Source of the DNA: Rhodospirillales bacterium
GTDB taxonomy: Bacteria > Pseudomonadota > Alphaproteobacteria > SMXQ01
Assembly (NCBI GenBank): GCA_018666775.1
Contig: JABIXC010000010.1
Coordinates: 1-64,000 of the forward strand
Length of the DNA: 64,000 nucleotides
Direction of reading: 5' to 3'
Positions 1 through 8,557 of the stretch are shown here, in pieces; the stretch's first letter is position 1, and each line of letters begins with the position of its first letter. The notes beneath the pieces were generated by a model, which worked only from the letters and a program-made list of their open reading frames with translations, ran no database searches and was not told the DNA's origin. The position numbers and the translations under genes were made by a program.

Positions 1-236
1 CAAACGGAAAACCATGGAAACCCGGCGCTTGCAATACCGCAAATACGCCGCTTAATATGATCAACCAGATGGGCCAGACCCTCTCTTAGATCAGGCCGCC
101 AGATGTTCCATTTTATATGACGACGGACAGACGTTGTTCTAACGGGCTAGCCATGAGGCCCGGTTTCGCCTAAAAAATTGTATTGGACTGGCGCCGCACA
201 CTTGGTGGCTTGATGAGGGATGAGGGACGAATAACC
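1..236 (+). other. Window edge: possible 3' end of an upstream gene plus leader
   Basis: Two plus-strand frames are open from the left edge and could be the tail of a gene: one stops at TAA 53-55 (ending in basic residues, RRLQYRKYAA), another at TAG 87-89 (ending NMINQMGQTLS). With under 30 codons visible I cannot choose between them. Between 90 and 236 I see no gene, only a weak hairpin (CGGGC at 143-147 with GCCCG at 158-162) without a T-run. Confidence 0.3.
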
Positions 237-767
237 ATGGTGAAGACGAAAGCAAAGACGCGGCATTGGTCACATGACGTGCACAGCGTTCTGAAAAAAG
301 CGGATGTGCGCCAGGTGGCCTATGTGCCCGATGGCGGTTTGGCGAAGCTGATTGATCTTTGCAATGGCGATAAAAAAATGCGCTCAGTGGTGCTGACCAC
401 AGAGGAAGAGGGCATCGCACAAATGGCCGGTGCCTGGCTCGGCGGCCAGCGCGGCGTGTTCCTAACCCAATCGGGCGGTGTTGGCAACTGCATCAACATG
501 TTTTCAATGATCCAGGAATGCCGCATTCCGTTGCTCGCCATTGTGTCGATGCGCGGCCAGTGGGGTGAGGCCTACCCATGGCAAATTCCAATGGGCCAGT
601 CGACCCGTGCAGCGCTTGAGGCCGCCAATGTTATCGTCCAACCGGTCGATCGCGCCGATGAAATCGCCGAGACTGTTGAGGCGGCGGCTCGGATGGCTTA
701 TGACGGCAATCGCGCCGTCGCGGTGATTATATCCCAGCGAATTACCAAGAGCGGGGGGCGGGGCTGA
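237..767 (+). CDS. Thiamine-diphosphate decarboxylase, alpha (PYR-domain) subunit, sulfopyruvate/phosphonopyruvate decarboxylase-like
   Basis: 176-residue protein equivalent to only the N-terminal, pyrimidine-binding domain of ThDP-dependent decarboxylases. The segment TTEEEGIAQMAGAWLGG carries the conserved glutamate that activates the cofactor, followed by the typical TQSGGVGNCIN stretch. This size and split match the ComD-type subunit of sulfopyruvate decarboxylase, whose active sites form at the interface with a beta subunit. ATG 237 is preferred over the upstream TTG 183 because of the GA-rich stretch just before it (GATGAGGGACG). The stop overlaps the next start by one base (TGATG), so the pair is almost certainly translated together. 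The substrate is a 2-oxo acid, but which one cannot be told from sequence; sulfopyruvate, phosphonopyruvate or a plain 2-oxo acid are all possible. Confidence 0.8.
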   Translation: MVKTKAKTRHWSHDVHSVLKKADVRQVAYVPDGGLAKLIDLCNGDKKMRSVVLTTEEEGIAQMAGAWLGGQRGVFLTQSGGVGNCINMFSMIQECRIPLLAIVSMRGQWGEAYPWQIPMGQSTRAALEAANVIVQPVDRADEIAETVEAAARMAYDGNRAVAVIISQRITKSGGRG

Positions 768-1375
768 TGGCGATGCGAAAGACAAAAGCAGCGAAAATCA
801 CACTGAAGCGCCGCGATGTGGTGAAACGTATTTTAAGCCAGCGGGGCGATGCGGCGGTGGTCACCGGCATCGGCAACGCCGTGCATGACGTGGCATCGTG
901 TGGCGATGATGCGCGCAATATGTATCTGGGCGGCATCATGGGTGGCGCATCCATGGTCGCGTTCGGCGTGGCGCTGGCCCAGCCCAAACGCCGCGTGCTG
1001 GTGATTACGGGTGATGGGGAATTGCTGGCCGGCATCGGCAGCTTACTCACCATCGGCGTTGAAAAGCCTAAAAACCTGGCCATCGTGGTGCTTGATAACC
1101 AGGCCTATGGCGCGACCGGAAACCAACTTACCCATACGGCGGCTGGCGTCGATCTGGTCGCCATTGCGAAAGCATCGGGCTTTACCAGCACTGCGCTGAT
1201 CACCGACACCGCCGGCATTGATGCCGCCATGGCCGATATTCATGATCGCCCCGGCCCCTATTTTGCCGTGGTCAAGGTGAAGACCGTGACCGGGCCTAGG
1301 CTCGACATATCGCGCGATGGCACCTATATATCGCGCCGTTTCCGCACGGCGATGACGGGCGAGGAAGGCTGGTAG
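767..1375 (+). CDS. Thiamine-diphosphate decarboxylase, beta (PP-domain) subunit
   Basis: 202-residue partner of the preceding gene, corresponding to the C-terminal diphosphate-binding domain of ThDP enzymes. It has the GDGELLAGIGSL start of the metal/diphosphate motif and the downstream LDNQAYG asparagine region. Upstream, GGIMGGASMVAFGVALA matches the substrate/cofactor loop. ComE-type beta subunits have this length. The start ATG 767 overlaps the alpha stop; a second ATG at 773 is in frame. The two subunits together would make one decarboxylase that releases CO2 from a 2-oxo acid in the cytoplasm. N-termini of both subunits are rich in Lys and Arg. A strong hairpin terminator follows immediately. 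The neighbouring convergent cupin-amidohydrolase pair could share the pathway, but that is only inferred from proximity. Confidence 0.8.
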   Translation: MAMRKTKAAKITLKRRDVVKRILSQRGDAAVVTGIGNAVHDVASCGDDARNMYLGGIMGGASMVAFGVALAQPKRRVLVITGDGELLAGIGSLLTIGVEKPKNLAIVVLDNQAYGATGNQLTHTAAGVDLVAIAKASGFTSTALITDTAGIDAAMADIHDRPGPYFAVVKVKTVTGPRLDISRDGTYISRRFRTAMTGEEGW

Positions 1376-1386
1376 AGTCCAAGCAA

Positions 1387-1415
1387 AAGCCCCCGCTGCA
1401 GGGCAGCGGGGGCTT
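1387..1415 (+). terminator. Hairpin terminator between convergent genes
   Basis: A perfect 12-bp stem (AAGCCCCCGCTG at 1387-1398, CAGCGGGGGCTT at 1404-1415) with a 5-base loop lies between the ThDP beta subunit and the convergent amidohydrolase. Each side is flanked by short A/T tracts, so it may stop transcription from both directions. Confidence 0.8.
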
Positions 1416-1444
1416 GATGCATCTGTCGTTTTGGTGACGGTATG

Positions 1445-2572
1445 CTAGTGGACGCGATCTTCTTCCGTCAGGTCCAGCTTGAAGAGATCCATGGCATTGT
1501 CCCATGTGTAGCGGCGGCGTTGATCACCGGATAAATCCTTCAATTGACGCTCAACGACCTGGCGTGAATGGGGGAAGGTCATGTTGAAATGCGGGTAGTC
1601 GTTTGACCACATGCAATTCTTCTCTCCCCACCATGATAACGAACGGGTTCCGACGAAGTCTTCGAGGAAGGTGCCGTAAACGTGCTCTGCGAAGATCTCG
1701 CTGGGCTTGCGGTTGATGGGGATCGGGTAGGAATCGCGGTGACGCGCGAAATAGTAATCCCATTGTTGGAGAAGGAACGGAATCCAACCAATCTCGCTCT
1801 CGGCAAGCAAGAGCTTGAGCTTTGGGTGGCGCTCGAAGTAGCCATAGAAGATCATGTCAAACAGGGTATTGGCCGAATCATGGGTTTTCGTATTCGTGGA
1901 ATCCTTGATCCCTTCGACGTTCCGCTTGTGCCCTGTCTTCATATAGCCATGTCCGGTCAGAATATGGCAGATCACCGGCTGGTCTGCTTCGGCGCAAGCG
2001 GCGAAGATCGGGTCGTAATGCTCGGTATTGGAGAAGGGAAGCTGGGGATCGGGCACCTGCCAAATCACGGCACCCCGCAGGCCCTTATCAATGGATCGGT
2101 GCAATTCCTTCACGGCGGCCTTTGGGTCGTAAACCGAGATCAAGGGCGTGCCGACAAGGCGCTTGGGATCTGGGGCGCACCAATCGGTCAGCCAATCATT
2201 ATAGAGCTTGAACCCTTCTTCCTGGAGTTCAACATCATCGATCCCATAAAGCGCCATGCCATAATTGGGGAACAGAATTTCTGCGGCAACGCCGTCGTTG
2301 TTCTGGTCTTCCAGACGAAGGTTCGCGTCCAGCGCGCCCGGAGGCGAGTTGCGGAAGGGCACATTCGGCAGTTTTTCGCTCAGACGTTTCGGCAATTCCT
2401 GCCAAAGTTCATCCGGCTCCATAACATGAGAATCGGTGGAAATCATTTTTGGCATTGTGGCCAATTGTGCGTCACTCAACGGATCGCCGACAAGGGTCCG
2501 GCGCGGAAAGGTCTTTGCTTGCTCTTCCGACATGCCTGCAAACTTGGTGGCATCCACGGGTAATTCTGCCAT
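1445..2572 (-). CDS. Amidohydrolase family 2 protein (ACMSD-like TIM barrel)
   Basis: 375-residue metal-dependent hydrolase/decarboxylase of the amidohydrolase-2 (PF04909) type. It shows STDSHVMEP near residue 45 (here D-x-H where classical members have H-x-H), a central HILTGHG histidine region, and a C-terminal CMWSNDYPHFN stretch with the catalytic aspartate typical of the family. Members hydrolyse lactones or decarboxylate aromatic acids such as 2-amino-3-carboxymuconate semialdehyde. The ATG has a good ribosome site (GGGAG) and the cupin gene lies 108 bp upstream on the same strand, suggesting co-transcription. The first about 40 residues precede the family core. Substrate unknown. Confidence 0.82.
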   Translation of the reverse strand: MAELPVDATKFAGMSEEQAKTFPRRTLVGDPLSDAQLATMPKMISTDSHVMEPDELWQELPKRLSEKLPNVPFRNSPPGALDANLRLEDQNNDGVAAEILFPNYGMALYGIDDVELQEEGFKLYNDWLTDWCAPDPKRLVGTPLISVYDPKAAVKELHRSIDKGLRGAVIWQVPDPQLPFSNTEHYDPIFAACAEADQPVICHILTGHGYMKTGHKRNVEGIKDSTNTKTHDSANTLFDMIFYGYFERHPKLKLLLAESEIGWIPFLLQQWDYYFARHRDSYPIPINRKPSEIFAEHVYGTFLEDFVGTRSLSWWGEKNCMWSNDYPHFNMTFPHSRQVVERQLKDLSGDQRRRYTWDNAMDLFKLDLTEEDRVH

Positions 2573-2680
2573 TTTTCACTCCCATAATAATTGTTTGATT
2601 ATCGGCCGGCGTTGCTGCGCGGCCAAACTTAAAGGCGCGATGGCGAATGGCCGCCGCGTTTCTGACTCTTGATATCTGCC

Positions 2681-3211
2681 CTAATCGGCGGGGAAAAACT
2701 TTCCTTCAGCAATAGTACGCTTCTTGGAGGATTCGCCGTTCTTCTTGGCGCTGCCAACTTTGACCTCGCCATTGGCAAATGATGTTTTGGCGATAACGTC
2801 TTTCGGCGTACCAAATGATGTCAGATCATCAAGGCCGGTTTCGGTGCGCACACCGCCCCCGACTCGCAACATCACAAGATTTTCCGCTTCATCTGCCACG
2901 AATTTGTACTGGGCGTCCTTTGGCAACATCACGCCTTCGTATTTGCCAACTTCCTGGGTGCGGCCATCGCCAAAGGTGAAGGTCGCCTTGCCCTGCAAGA
3001 TGATAAAGGAATGATCTTCACCGCCGTGAGAATGGAGCGCATTTTCGCCGCCGCTGGCGTAAACCTTGAGGTTCACCCAAAGGTTCTCTGCTGTGGCCAG
3101 TGGCTCGTACGAGGTTCCCTGCTCCAACATTGGCGTATCGCGCAGCGAGAACAATTTTTCCTTGTCCGTGGCGACATTAGGGGTTCTTTCAAAAATTCTT
3201 ACATCATCCAT
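2681..3211 (-). CDS. Cupin-domain protein
   Basis: 176-residue single-cupin protein. The first cupin motif is visible as ALHSHGGEDHSFIILQGKA (HxH...E) and the second, degenerate, around PKDAQYKFVADEAENLV, where the usual histidine is missing. Such proteins bind a metal and act as dioxygenases, isomerases or sensors. The last 45 residues are polar and rich in Lys. A GAGGAG ribosome site precedes the ATG. It is the upstream gene of a likely two-gene unit with the amidohydrolase. No function can be named beyond a small-molecule binding beta-barrel. Confidence 0.75.
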   Translation of the reverse strand: MDDVRIFERTPNVATDKEKLFSLRDTPMLEQGTSYEPLATAENLWVNLKVYASGGENALHSHGGEDHSFIILQGKATFTFGDGRTQEVGKYEGVMLPKDAQYKFVADEAENLVMLRVGGGVRTETGLDDLTSFGTPKDVIAKTSFANGEVKVGSAKKNGESSKKRTIAEGKFFPAD

Positions 3212-3397
3212 TGGGGCATCTCCTCATCATTTGCTTAGGTATCTAATAGCCTTTCCCGCCCTTTTTTGCAACCCGTTTGTCGCCCTGCAGGCCACGTTGT
3301 CTTCTTGCATGGGATGCAGGCAGGGGGTGCAGAATGCCCGGTTTTACGCCATTAAATAGACAGTACCGGACCTGTTTTTGGTGATTTTTGGGGGGGG

Positions 3398-5041
3398 TCA
3401 ATTCTGGTTGAAAAGACGCAAGATATCGTGATGGCCTTCTTGTCGGGCGTAATCACTGGCGGTCTTGCCAAAACGGTTCTTTGGGGTTTGATCGGCCCCG
3501 GCCTGTAAAAGCGCCTTTGCGGCACCCATATGCCCATTCCAGGCTGCCCGCATGAGGGGGGTAAAGCCATCCCCATCACGTATGTTGACGTGCGCCCCGG
3601 CCTTGATCAGGGTTGGGATGATATTGCCATGACCATTGATGGCGGCCCATGCCAATGCGCCCCTGCCATTGGCATCAAGGCGATCGACCTGGGCACCGGC
3701 ATGCAACAGGGTTGAAACGATGCCGTTATATCCCCGCCATGCCGCTTCGATCAGCGGGGTCCGGCCGTCTTTATCCCCGGTATCAGGATCGGCGTCCTGG
3801 GCCAAAAGAAGATGGATTTGTTCAACATCTCCCACTTTTGCTGCCACCTGAAGTTTCTTGCTCAACCCCTTTTGGACGGCAGGCGAATGTGTCGCCAACA
3901 TGGAGATGATTTTTTCAAGCTCCAATTGTTGTCTGCGCGCTTTGATCTTGTCTTGGGGCGCCATCAACTTTGCCAGTTGATCGCGGGCCGTATGGGCAGC
4001 TTTGATGCCGTGCTTTTCCGCAGCGCCCAGCCAGGCATGTGCCTTGGCAAGATCAGGGTCCGGGGTATCTTGGGCCGCCAACATGGCCAGCACCATCTGA
4101 GACGGGCTGTGGCCTGCCAATGCGGCATGGTTGAGATATTGCTTTGCCAATGCGGCATCCGTCGCAATTTCGGCTTTCTTGTGGTCCTTGGTCAGATAAT
4201 GCTCGGCCAACGAAAACTGGGCATGGGGGTACCCTTCTTTTGCCAATTGTTCGATGTTGCGAGAAATGCTGCGCTGCTCTTTCGTTTTGGCTTTTGTTTT
4301 GGCTTTTGTTTCTGTTGTGGGTTTCTGCTTTAACATTGCCATGCGCAAGGTCTCAAGGCGGCGAACGGACTTTCCGATTTGGCCGAAGATTTTTGAAATT
4401 TTCTCCGGACGCGATTCCAGGTGCTCAGCATTTGCATCCAAAAGCTTGGCACTTGCTTGATCGCGTAATTGTTTTGTGACTGCCTTGCGCATTTCATTGC
4501 CGCGGGCCAATTGCACCGATGATGTCGCATTGGCGTTTGATTGATGTCCGGGCTGTTCGTTTTCTGTCTTGCTCTTCAGGCTGAGCCAGGGCCGCAGTTT
4601 GGTTTTGGTGACGGCAGCGCTTTTTGACAGTTTTGTAACGTTGCTTTTAGTAATCTCGCTTGCGCCAGTTTGTTTTTGAAGTGCGGCCATCGCAATTTCA
4701 GCCCTTGCAATGGTGTCCTGAACATCTTTCGACAGATTCTTGATGGTCAGCATCTCCACCTTCACAGGATCTTTCATGGCGGTTATTTTTGCGTTGGCAT
4801 CGAACATGCCACTCATCAACGCACCCATGGATACAACCACAATCAGCGCACCCGCGACGGCAGCAATGGTCATGGCGGAGGTGATCAACAACCAAAACGC
4901 ACCGAACAGCATCGTCAGAAATAAAATGAATGCGATGATTCCGGAAACCAGACCCAAAGCCGCATCCCCTGAAACAGCTTCAAAGGTAAAAAGGCCTAAA
5001 ACAAGGTGCAGCGCCACTGACATGGCGATTGCTTTGGTCAT
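3398..5041 (-). CDS. Membrane protein with Sel1-like and ankyrin repeats
   Basis: 547-residue multi-domain protein not assignable to a named family. Residues about 5-75 form two or three hydrophobic membrane segments; a polar, partly helical Lys/Thr-rich linker (KTETKAKTKAKTKEQ) follows; residues about 260-355 contain Sel1/TPR-type repeats (AKEGYPHAQFSLAEHY, then AALAGHSPSQMVLAML); the last about 140 residues hold four ankyrin repeats with DGRTPLIEAAWRGYNGIV, GRGALAWAAINGHGNII and DGFTPLMRAAWNGHMGAA. This architecture suggests a membrane-tethered scaffold that binds other proteins in the cytoplasm. A GAGGAAG ribosome site precedes the ATG. It is transcribed divergently, 97 bp away, from the ClpP-like membrane protein, so the two may share regulation. 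Confidence 0.75.
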   Translation of the reverse strand: MTKAIAMSVALHLVLGLFTFEAVSGDAALGLVSGIIAFILFLTMLFGAFWLLITSAMTIAAVAGALIVVVSMGALMSGMFDANAKITAMKDPVKVEMLTIKNLSKDVQDTIARAEIAMAALQKQTGASEITKSNVTKLSKSAAVTKTKLRPWLSLKSKTENEQPGHQSNANATSSVQLARGNEMRKAVTKQLRDQASAKLLDANAEHLESRPEKISKIFGQIGKSVRRLETLRMAMLKQKPTTETKAKTKAKTKEQRSISRNIEQLAKEGYPHAQFSLAEHYLTKDHKKAEIATDAALAKQYLNHAALAGHSPSQMVLAMLAAQDTPDPDLAKAHAWLGAAEKHGIKAAHTARDQLAKLMAPQDKIKARRQQLELEKIISMLATHSPAVQKGLSKKLQVAAKVGDVEQIHLLLAQDADPDTGDKDGRTPLIEAAWRGYNGIVSTLLHAGAQVDRLDANGRGALAWAAINGHGNIIPTLIKAGAHVNIRDGDGFTPLMRAAWNGHMGAAKALLQAGADQTPKNRFGKTASDYARQEGHHDILRLFNQN

Positions 5042-5138
5042 CCCCCGGCTTCCTCATCGTATTTTTACGAGCACCCCATTATACAATATTTTCAAAAAAC
5101 TCGTAATCATGATTAATTTATGGTTAACCCCTTAGGGG

Positions 5139-6065
5139 ATGGCTTATTTCAAAGATCATTGGGCGGGGAAAATCCCCCTTATCCGGGCTTTTTGGGTCAA
5201 TGGGGTTGCGGTTTTGGCGCTGTGCCTATTGGCAGGTGAAATCTGGGCCAGGGTTTCGACCCTCTTGCCCCATAGCGAAATCATCATCACCAGCCTTATT
5301 TTGAAAGGCTTGGCGTTGGTGGTTGGCATCTGGCAATGGGTTGGAATTTATCGATCCGCCACCCGTGCGGCACGTTCTTTTGTCCCCCATATCGCAATCT
5401 TGGTTGCCACCGTGGTGGCCCTTGGCGGGGTGGGGTATGTCGCCCTCACGGCGAAGCAACACATCCAGATTTTGCAGGCACGCTTTAATCCGGCGCTCGA
5501 TCATTTCAAAGTGTATCGGGATAACAAGACGGACCTTGTGCTGGTTGGCGCGATCAATGATCAATCCGCTGCTTTGGTGGTGGTGGCCCTTCGTGATCCA
5601 GCGATCAAGGTGCTGCGGATTTCAAGCCATGGCGGCTTGGTATTTCCTGCGGCCAAGCTGGCGGCGGTCATCTCTAAATATAAAATTGCGGTTCTGGCCG
5701 AAGACCGGTGCCAATCGGTTTGCGTGCTGGTGCTTGCGGCATCGCCAAAGGGCATTGTGGCAGAAGCAACGAACATCGCCTTTCATCAGGTCGGCAGGTC
5801 GTATGCTGATGCGTCCCCCCTCACCAAAGCGGAAACCAATGCCGCCAGCCTTTATCTGGGTCTGTTCCGGAAATATGGCATTGCCCGATGGGCCATCGGT
5901 GAAATGTCTTCAAAGCCCATCTGGAAACCAAATATGGATACATTGGTTCGCATGGGGCTGGTTGATTTTGTCTATCTGAAAAGAAAAGAGAAAATTATCA
6001 GGGCGCACAAATATTGCCAAAACCCAAAAAATCGCTGTGCGGCGCCCCCGGCCCCGGCACACTAA
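5139..6065 (+). CDS. Membrane protein with periplasmic ClpP/crotonase-like domain (COG3904-like)
   Basis: 308-residue protein. Three hydrophobic segments occupy residues about 15-105, followed by a soluble domain that resembles the ClpP-fold periplasmic proteins of COG3904: a strand-turn ISSHGGLVFPAAKLAAVI, then EDRCQSVCVLVLAAS, where the serine between the two cysteines sits where the catalytic Ser lies in the fold, then IAFHQVG with a candidate catalytic His. The protein ends in a Pro/Ala tail. The proposed role is a membrane-anchored serine protease-like or inactive binding protein; catalysis is inference. It is divergent from the ankyrin gene. Confidence 0.65.
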   Translation: MAYFKDHWAGKIPLIRAFWVNGVAVLALCLLAGEIWARVSTLLPHSEIIITSLILKGLALVVGIWQWVGIYRSATRAARSFVPHIAILVATVVALGGVGYVALTAKQHIQILQARFNPALDHFKVYRDNKTDLVLVGAINDQSAALVVVALRDPAIKVLRISSHGGLVFPAAKLAAVISKYKIAVLAEDRCQSVCVLVLAASPKGIVAEATNIAFHQVGRSYADASPLTKAETNAASLYLGLFRKYGIARWAIGEMSSKPIWKPNMDTLVRMGLVDFVYLKRKEKIIRAHKYCQNPKNRCAAPPAPAH

Positions 6066-6244
6066 GCCCTGTCTCGTCTGCGTTGGGCGGCCCGAATTAT
6101 TCCATCCATCCCGCGCACTTTCCATTGTCCTCCCCGCGTTGATCGTTATCATCATGCGCAACCTGTCCGTCACCCAGATGATCGCGTTTGGTCATGGGGG
6201 AACGAGAAGCAGGGGCATTTGATTTTTAATAGGGGGACGCAAAT

Positions 6245-6979
6245 ATGGGACGCACGATCGCACTGGTCTATGGGGCCATCAGTTATTTACTTTTTTTTGC
6301 AACCTTTCTTTATTCTATCGGGTTCGTTGGCAACCAAGTCGTGCCGAAAGCCATCGATAGCGGGGTTTCGGGAAACATCTTTGATGCCATCGTCCTTAAT
6401 GTCGCGTTGTTGTCTATTTTCGCCGTCCAACACAGCATCATGGCGCGCCCCGGCTTTAAGGCATGGTGGACCCGGATCATATCAAAGGCCGTAGAACGCA
6501 GCACCTTCGTCCTGCTGACCAGCCTGATTTTGGCCCTTATTTTCTGGAAGTGGCAGCCCATGGGCGACATCGTCTGGTCGGTGGAAAACCAGATCGGCGT
6601 GATCGCGCTGTGGACGATCTTCGGCATTGGCTGGCTGGTCGTTCTGGTGTCGACCTTCATGATCAACCACTTTGATCTGTTCGGCCTCACACAGGTTTAC
6701 GATAATTTTAAGGGCCGCGAATCATCCCCCCCCAAATTCATGGTATTGGGCCTGTACAAGGTGGTCCGCCATCCCATCATGCTGGGCTTCATTATCGCCT
6801 TTTGGGCGACCCCGGTCATGACCATGGGCCACCTGCTCTTTGCCGCCGTCACCACTGCCTACATCCTGCTCTCGCTTTCATTATTAGAAGAACGCGACCT
6901 CGTCGCAGAACTCGGCGACGCCTACACCGACTACCAATCCCGGGTCCCCATGATCTTCCCCACGGGCTCCAAAAAATAG
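6245..6979 (+). CDS. mddA: Methanethiol S-methyltransferase (MddA-like integral membrane enzyme)
   Basis: 244-residue protein with about six hydrophobic segments, related to isoprenylcysteine carboxyl methyltransferases. MddA-type hallmarks include FAVQHSIMARPGFKAWWTR, ERSTFVLLTSLILALIFWKW, NHFDLFGLTQV and the C-terminal RHPIMLGF plus LEERDLVAELGDAYTDYQ that form the SAM and substrate site. Members methylate methanethiol with S-adenosylmethionine to dimethyl sulfide in the membrane. Length fits the family. A GGGGGA ribosome site precedes the ATG. It is a stand-alone gene with 179 bp of non-coding DNA before it and about 260 bp after it, in which I saw nothing notable. Confidence 0.85.
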   Translation: MGRTIALVYGAISYLLFFATFLYSIGFVGNQVVPKAIDSGVSGNIFDAIVLNVALLSIFAVQHSIMARPGFKAWWTRIISKAVERSTFVLLTSLILALIFWKWQPMGDIVWSVENQIGVIALWTIFGIGWLVVLVSTFMINHFDLFGLTQVYDNFKGRESSPPKFMVLGLYKVVRHPIMLGFIIAFWATPVMTMGHLLFAAVTTAYILLSLSLLEERDLVAELGDAYTDYQSRVPMIFPTGSKK

Positions 6980-7240
6980 GCAGGTGAGGCGGCGGGCCCC
7001 AATATTTATTTAGCCACTGTAATTCTCGTGTTTTATCTTTTCATCCGACCCGGTCCGCCAGTATCTCAAAATCATCTATTGCCACCGCCCCGATCTGCCC
7101 GCGCACTTGAGCGTCACCACACCCCCATAAAACCTCACCCCACTTCGTAACTTCTGCTTTGCAGGCGGTGCCCTCTGGATTAGCTTGTTTTCGCCGTCAT
7201 TGATCCTGTTGAGGGTTGATGCAAAAAATTCTATGGAGAG

Positions 7241-8506
7241 ATGCCTGTGGCTGATGCGCCCAGCGTGACCGATCAGCCGCCGGCCCAGCCAGCGCCTGAG
7301 CCCCCGGCAAGCGCCATTTACGCCACGTATGGCGTAGGGTTTGCGGGCAATGGGGTGGCTATGATGCTGAAGGTCCTTATTCCGCTTTGGGCCATAGAGC
7401 TGCAATTTTCGGCGAGCCAGATCGGGATTGCCATTGGCTTGTCGTCGTTGATGCCGTTCCTGCTGTCCATCCATGGCGGCGTGTTGATGGATCGGTTGGG
7501 GGTGCGCCGGGTGACCATTGCTTATGCGCTGATCACCGCCATTGTGTGTCCGCTGTATCCGTTCTTTCCATTTTTTGGCGCGGTGCTGGGATTGCAGCTG
7601 TTTACAGGCCTGTCTTCTTCGATGGTTTGGGTCGGGGCGCAGTCTTTGATCATTGGCTATACCAAGGGCAAGACGACCCTGATCGCCCGGTTTTCTGTTG
7701 CCGCGCGCACCGGCACCTTGTTGGGCCCGGTGGTCATTGGTGCGATGTGGGATCTGGCGGGTCCCTTTGGCGCGTTCTCCTTTGTGGGCGGGTGTGCGCT
7801 TTTGGTGCTGGTCGTTTTGCGGATGGTGCCGACCACAACTGAACCCGCAACCGTATCAGCCCCCGCCCCAGAACCGGTCAAAATCAAGCTCTGGGATTTG
7901 ATGCCTAAATGGAAAGACTATGCAGGCGCTTTTTCCCTGATCGCCATCCCGGCGGTGGCCTTTGTGGTCGCCATGACGGCGTTGCGCAATTCATCGACCG
8001 GCATTCAGACCTCTTTTTATATCGTCTATCTGAAGGAAATCGGGTTCTTCGGCACCCTGATTGGGGTGTTGGTTGGCCTGTCTGAAGGTGCGGGTATTTT
8101 TGGTGCCCTGATCGCTGGGTGGTGGGAAAAGTATATCCGGCCCCATTGGGTTTTGATCGGGTTTGTCATTATGTCGCTGGCGTTTGTGTCCATCACGCCG
8201 CTTTTGGGCGGCACATTTTTGCTGTTGGCCTTGGCCACCGCAGGGCGGGGGTTTGCCCAGGGCCTGACCCAGCCGGTGATCTTTGGGGTGTTGGCCCGGG
8301 CCGTGGATTCCAGCGTGCAAAGCACCTCTATTGGCCTGCGCACCACGTCTAATCGTTTGTCTGCGGTGTTGGTGCCGTTTGTCATGGGGTTTGTCGCCGA
8401 TATCGTCGGCATTAAAAACAGCTTTTACGTCTGCGGCGGGTTCTTGATTGTGTGTTGCATCGTCGTTGCCCTGACCATCCGGCGCGTGCCCGCGTTCCGG
8501 GATTAA
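7241..8506 (+). CDS. MFS transporter, 12 membrane segments
   Basis: 421-residue major facilitator. A Pro/Ala-rich cytoplasmic N-terminus of about 25 residues precedes the first of about 12 hydrophobic segments; the loop between segments 2 and 3 carries GGVLMDRLGVRRV, matching the GxxxDRxGRR signature of the superfamily. A hydrophilic central loop (TTTEPATVSAPAPEP) divides the halves. A GGAGAG ribosome site lies just before the ATG. The PdxA2-like gene follows after 51 bp in the same direction, so this carrier may move a sugar acid or its derivative; the cargo is inferred only from that neighbour. Confidence 0.82.
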   Translation: MPVADAPSVTDQPPAQPAPEPPASAIYATYGVGFAGNGVAMMLKVLIPLWAIELQFSASQIGIAIGLSSLMPFLLSIHGGVLMDRLGVRRVTIAYALITAIVCPLYPFFPFFGAVLGLQLFTGLSSSMVWVGAQSLIIGYTKGKTTLIARFSVAARTGTLLGPVVIGAMWDLAGPFGAFSFVGGCALLVLVVLRMVPTTTEPATVSAPAPEPVKIKLWDLMPKWKDYAGAFSLIAIPAVAFVVAMTALRNSSTGIQTSFYIVYLKEIGFFGTLIGVLVGLSEGAGIFGALIAGWWEKYIRPHWVLIGFVIMSLAFVSITPLLGGTFLLLALATAGRGFAQGLTQPVIFGVLARAVDSSVQSTSIGLRTTSNRLSAVLVPFVMGFVADIVGIKNSFYVCGGFLIVCCIVVALTIRRVPAFRD

Positions 8507-8557
8507 GCCATATCGCGCCGAGATTGATCAAAACCCTGATGGTTCTATAGTGACACC

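Noticed and set aside
237-1375. The two ThDP subunit genes as one gene broken by a frameshift
   Set aside because: The overlap TGATG is a normal coupling signal and the domain break matches known two-subunit enzymes.
1682-2563. Long plus-strand open frame (293 codons) opposite the amidohydrolase
   Set aside because: The minus-strand gene has clear family motifs and a ribosome site; the plus frame is its mirror and has no recognisable domain.
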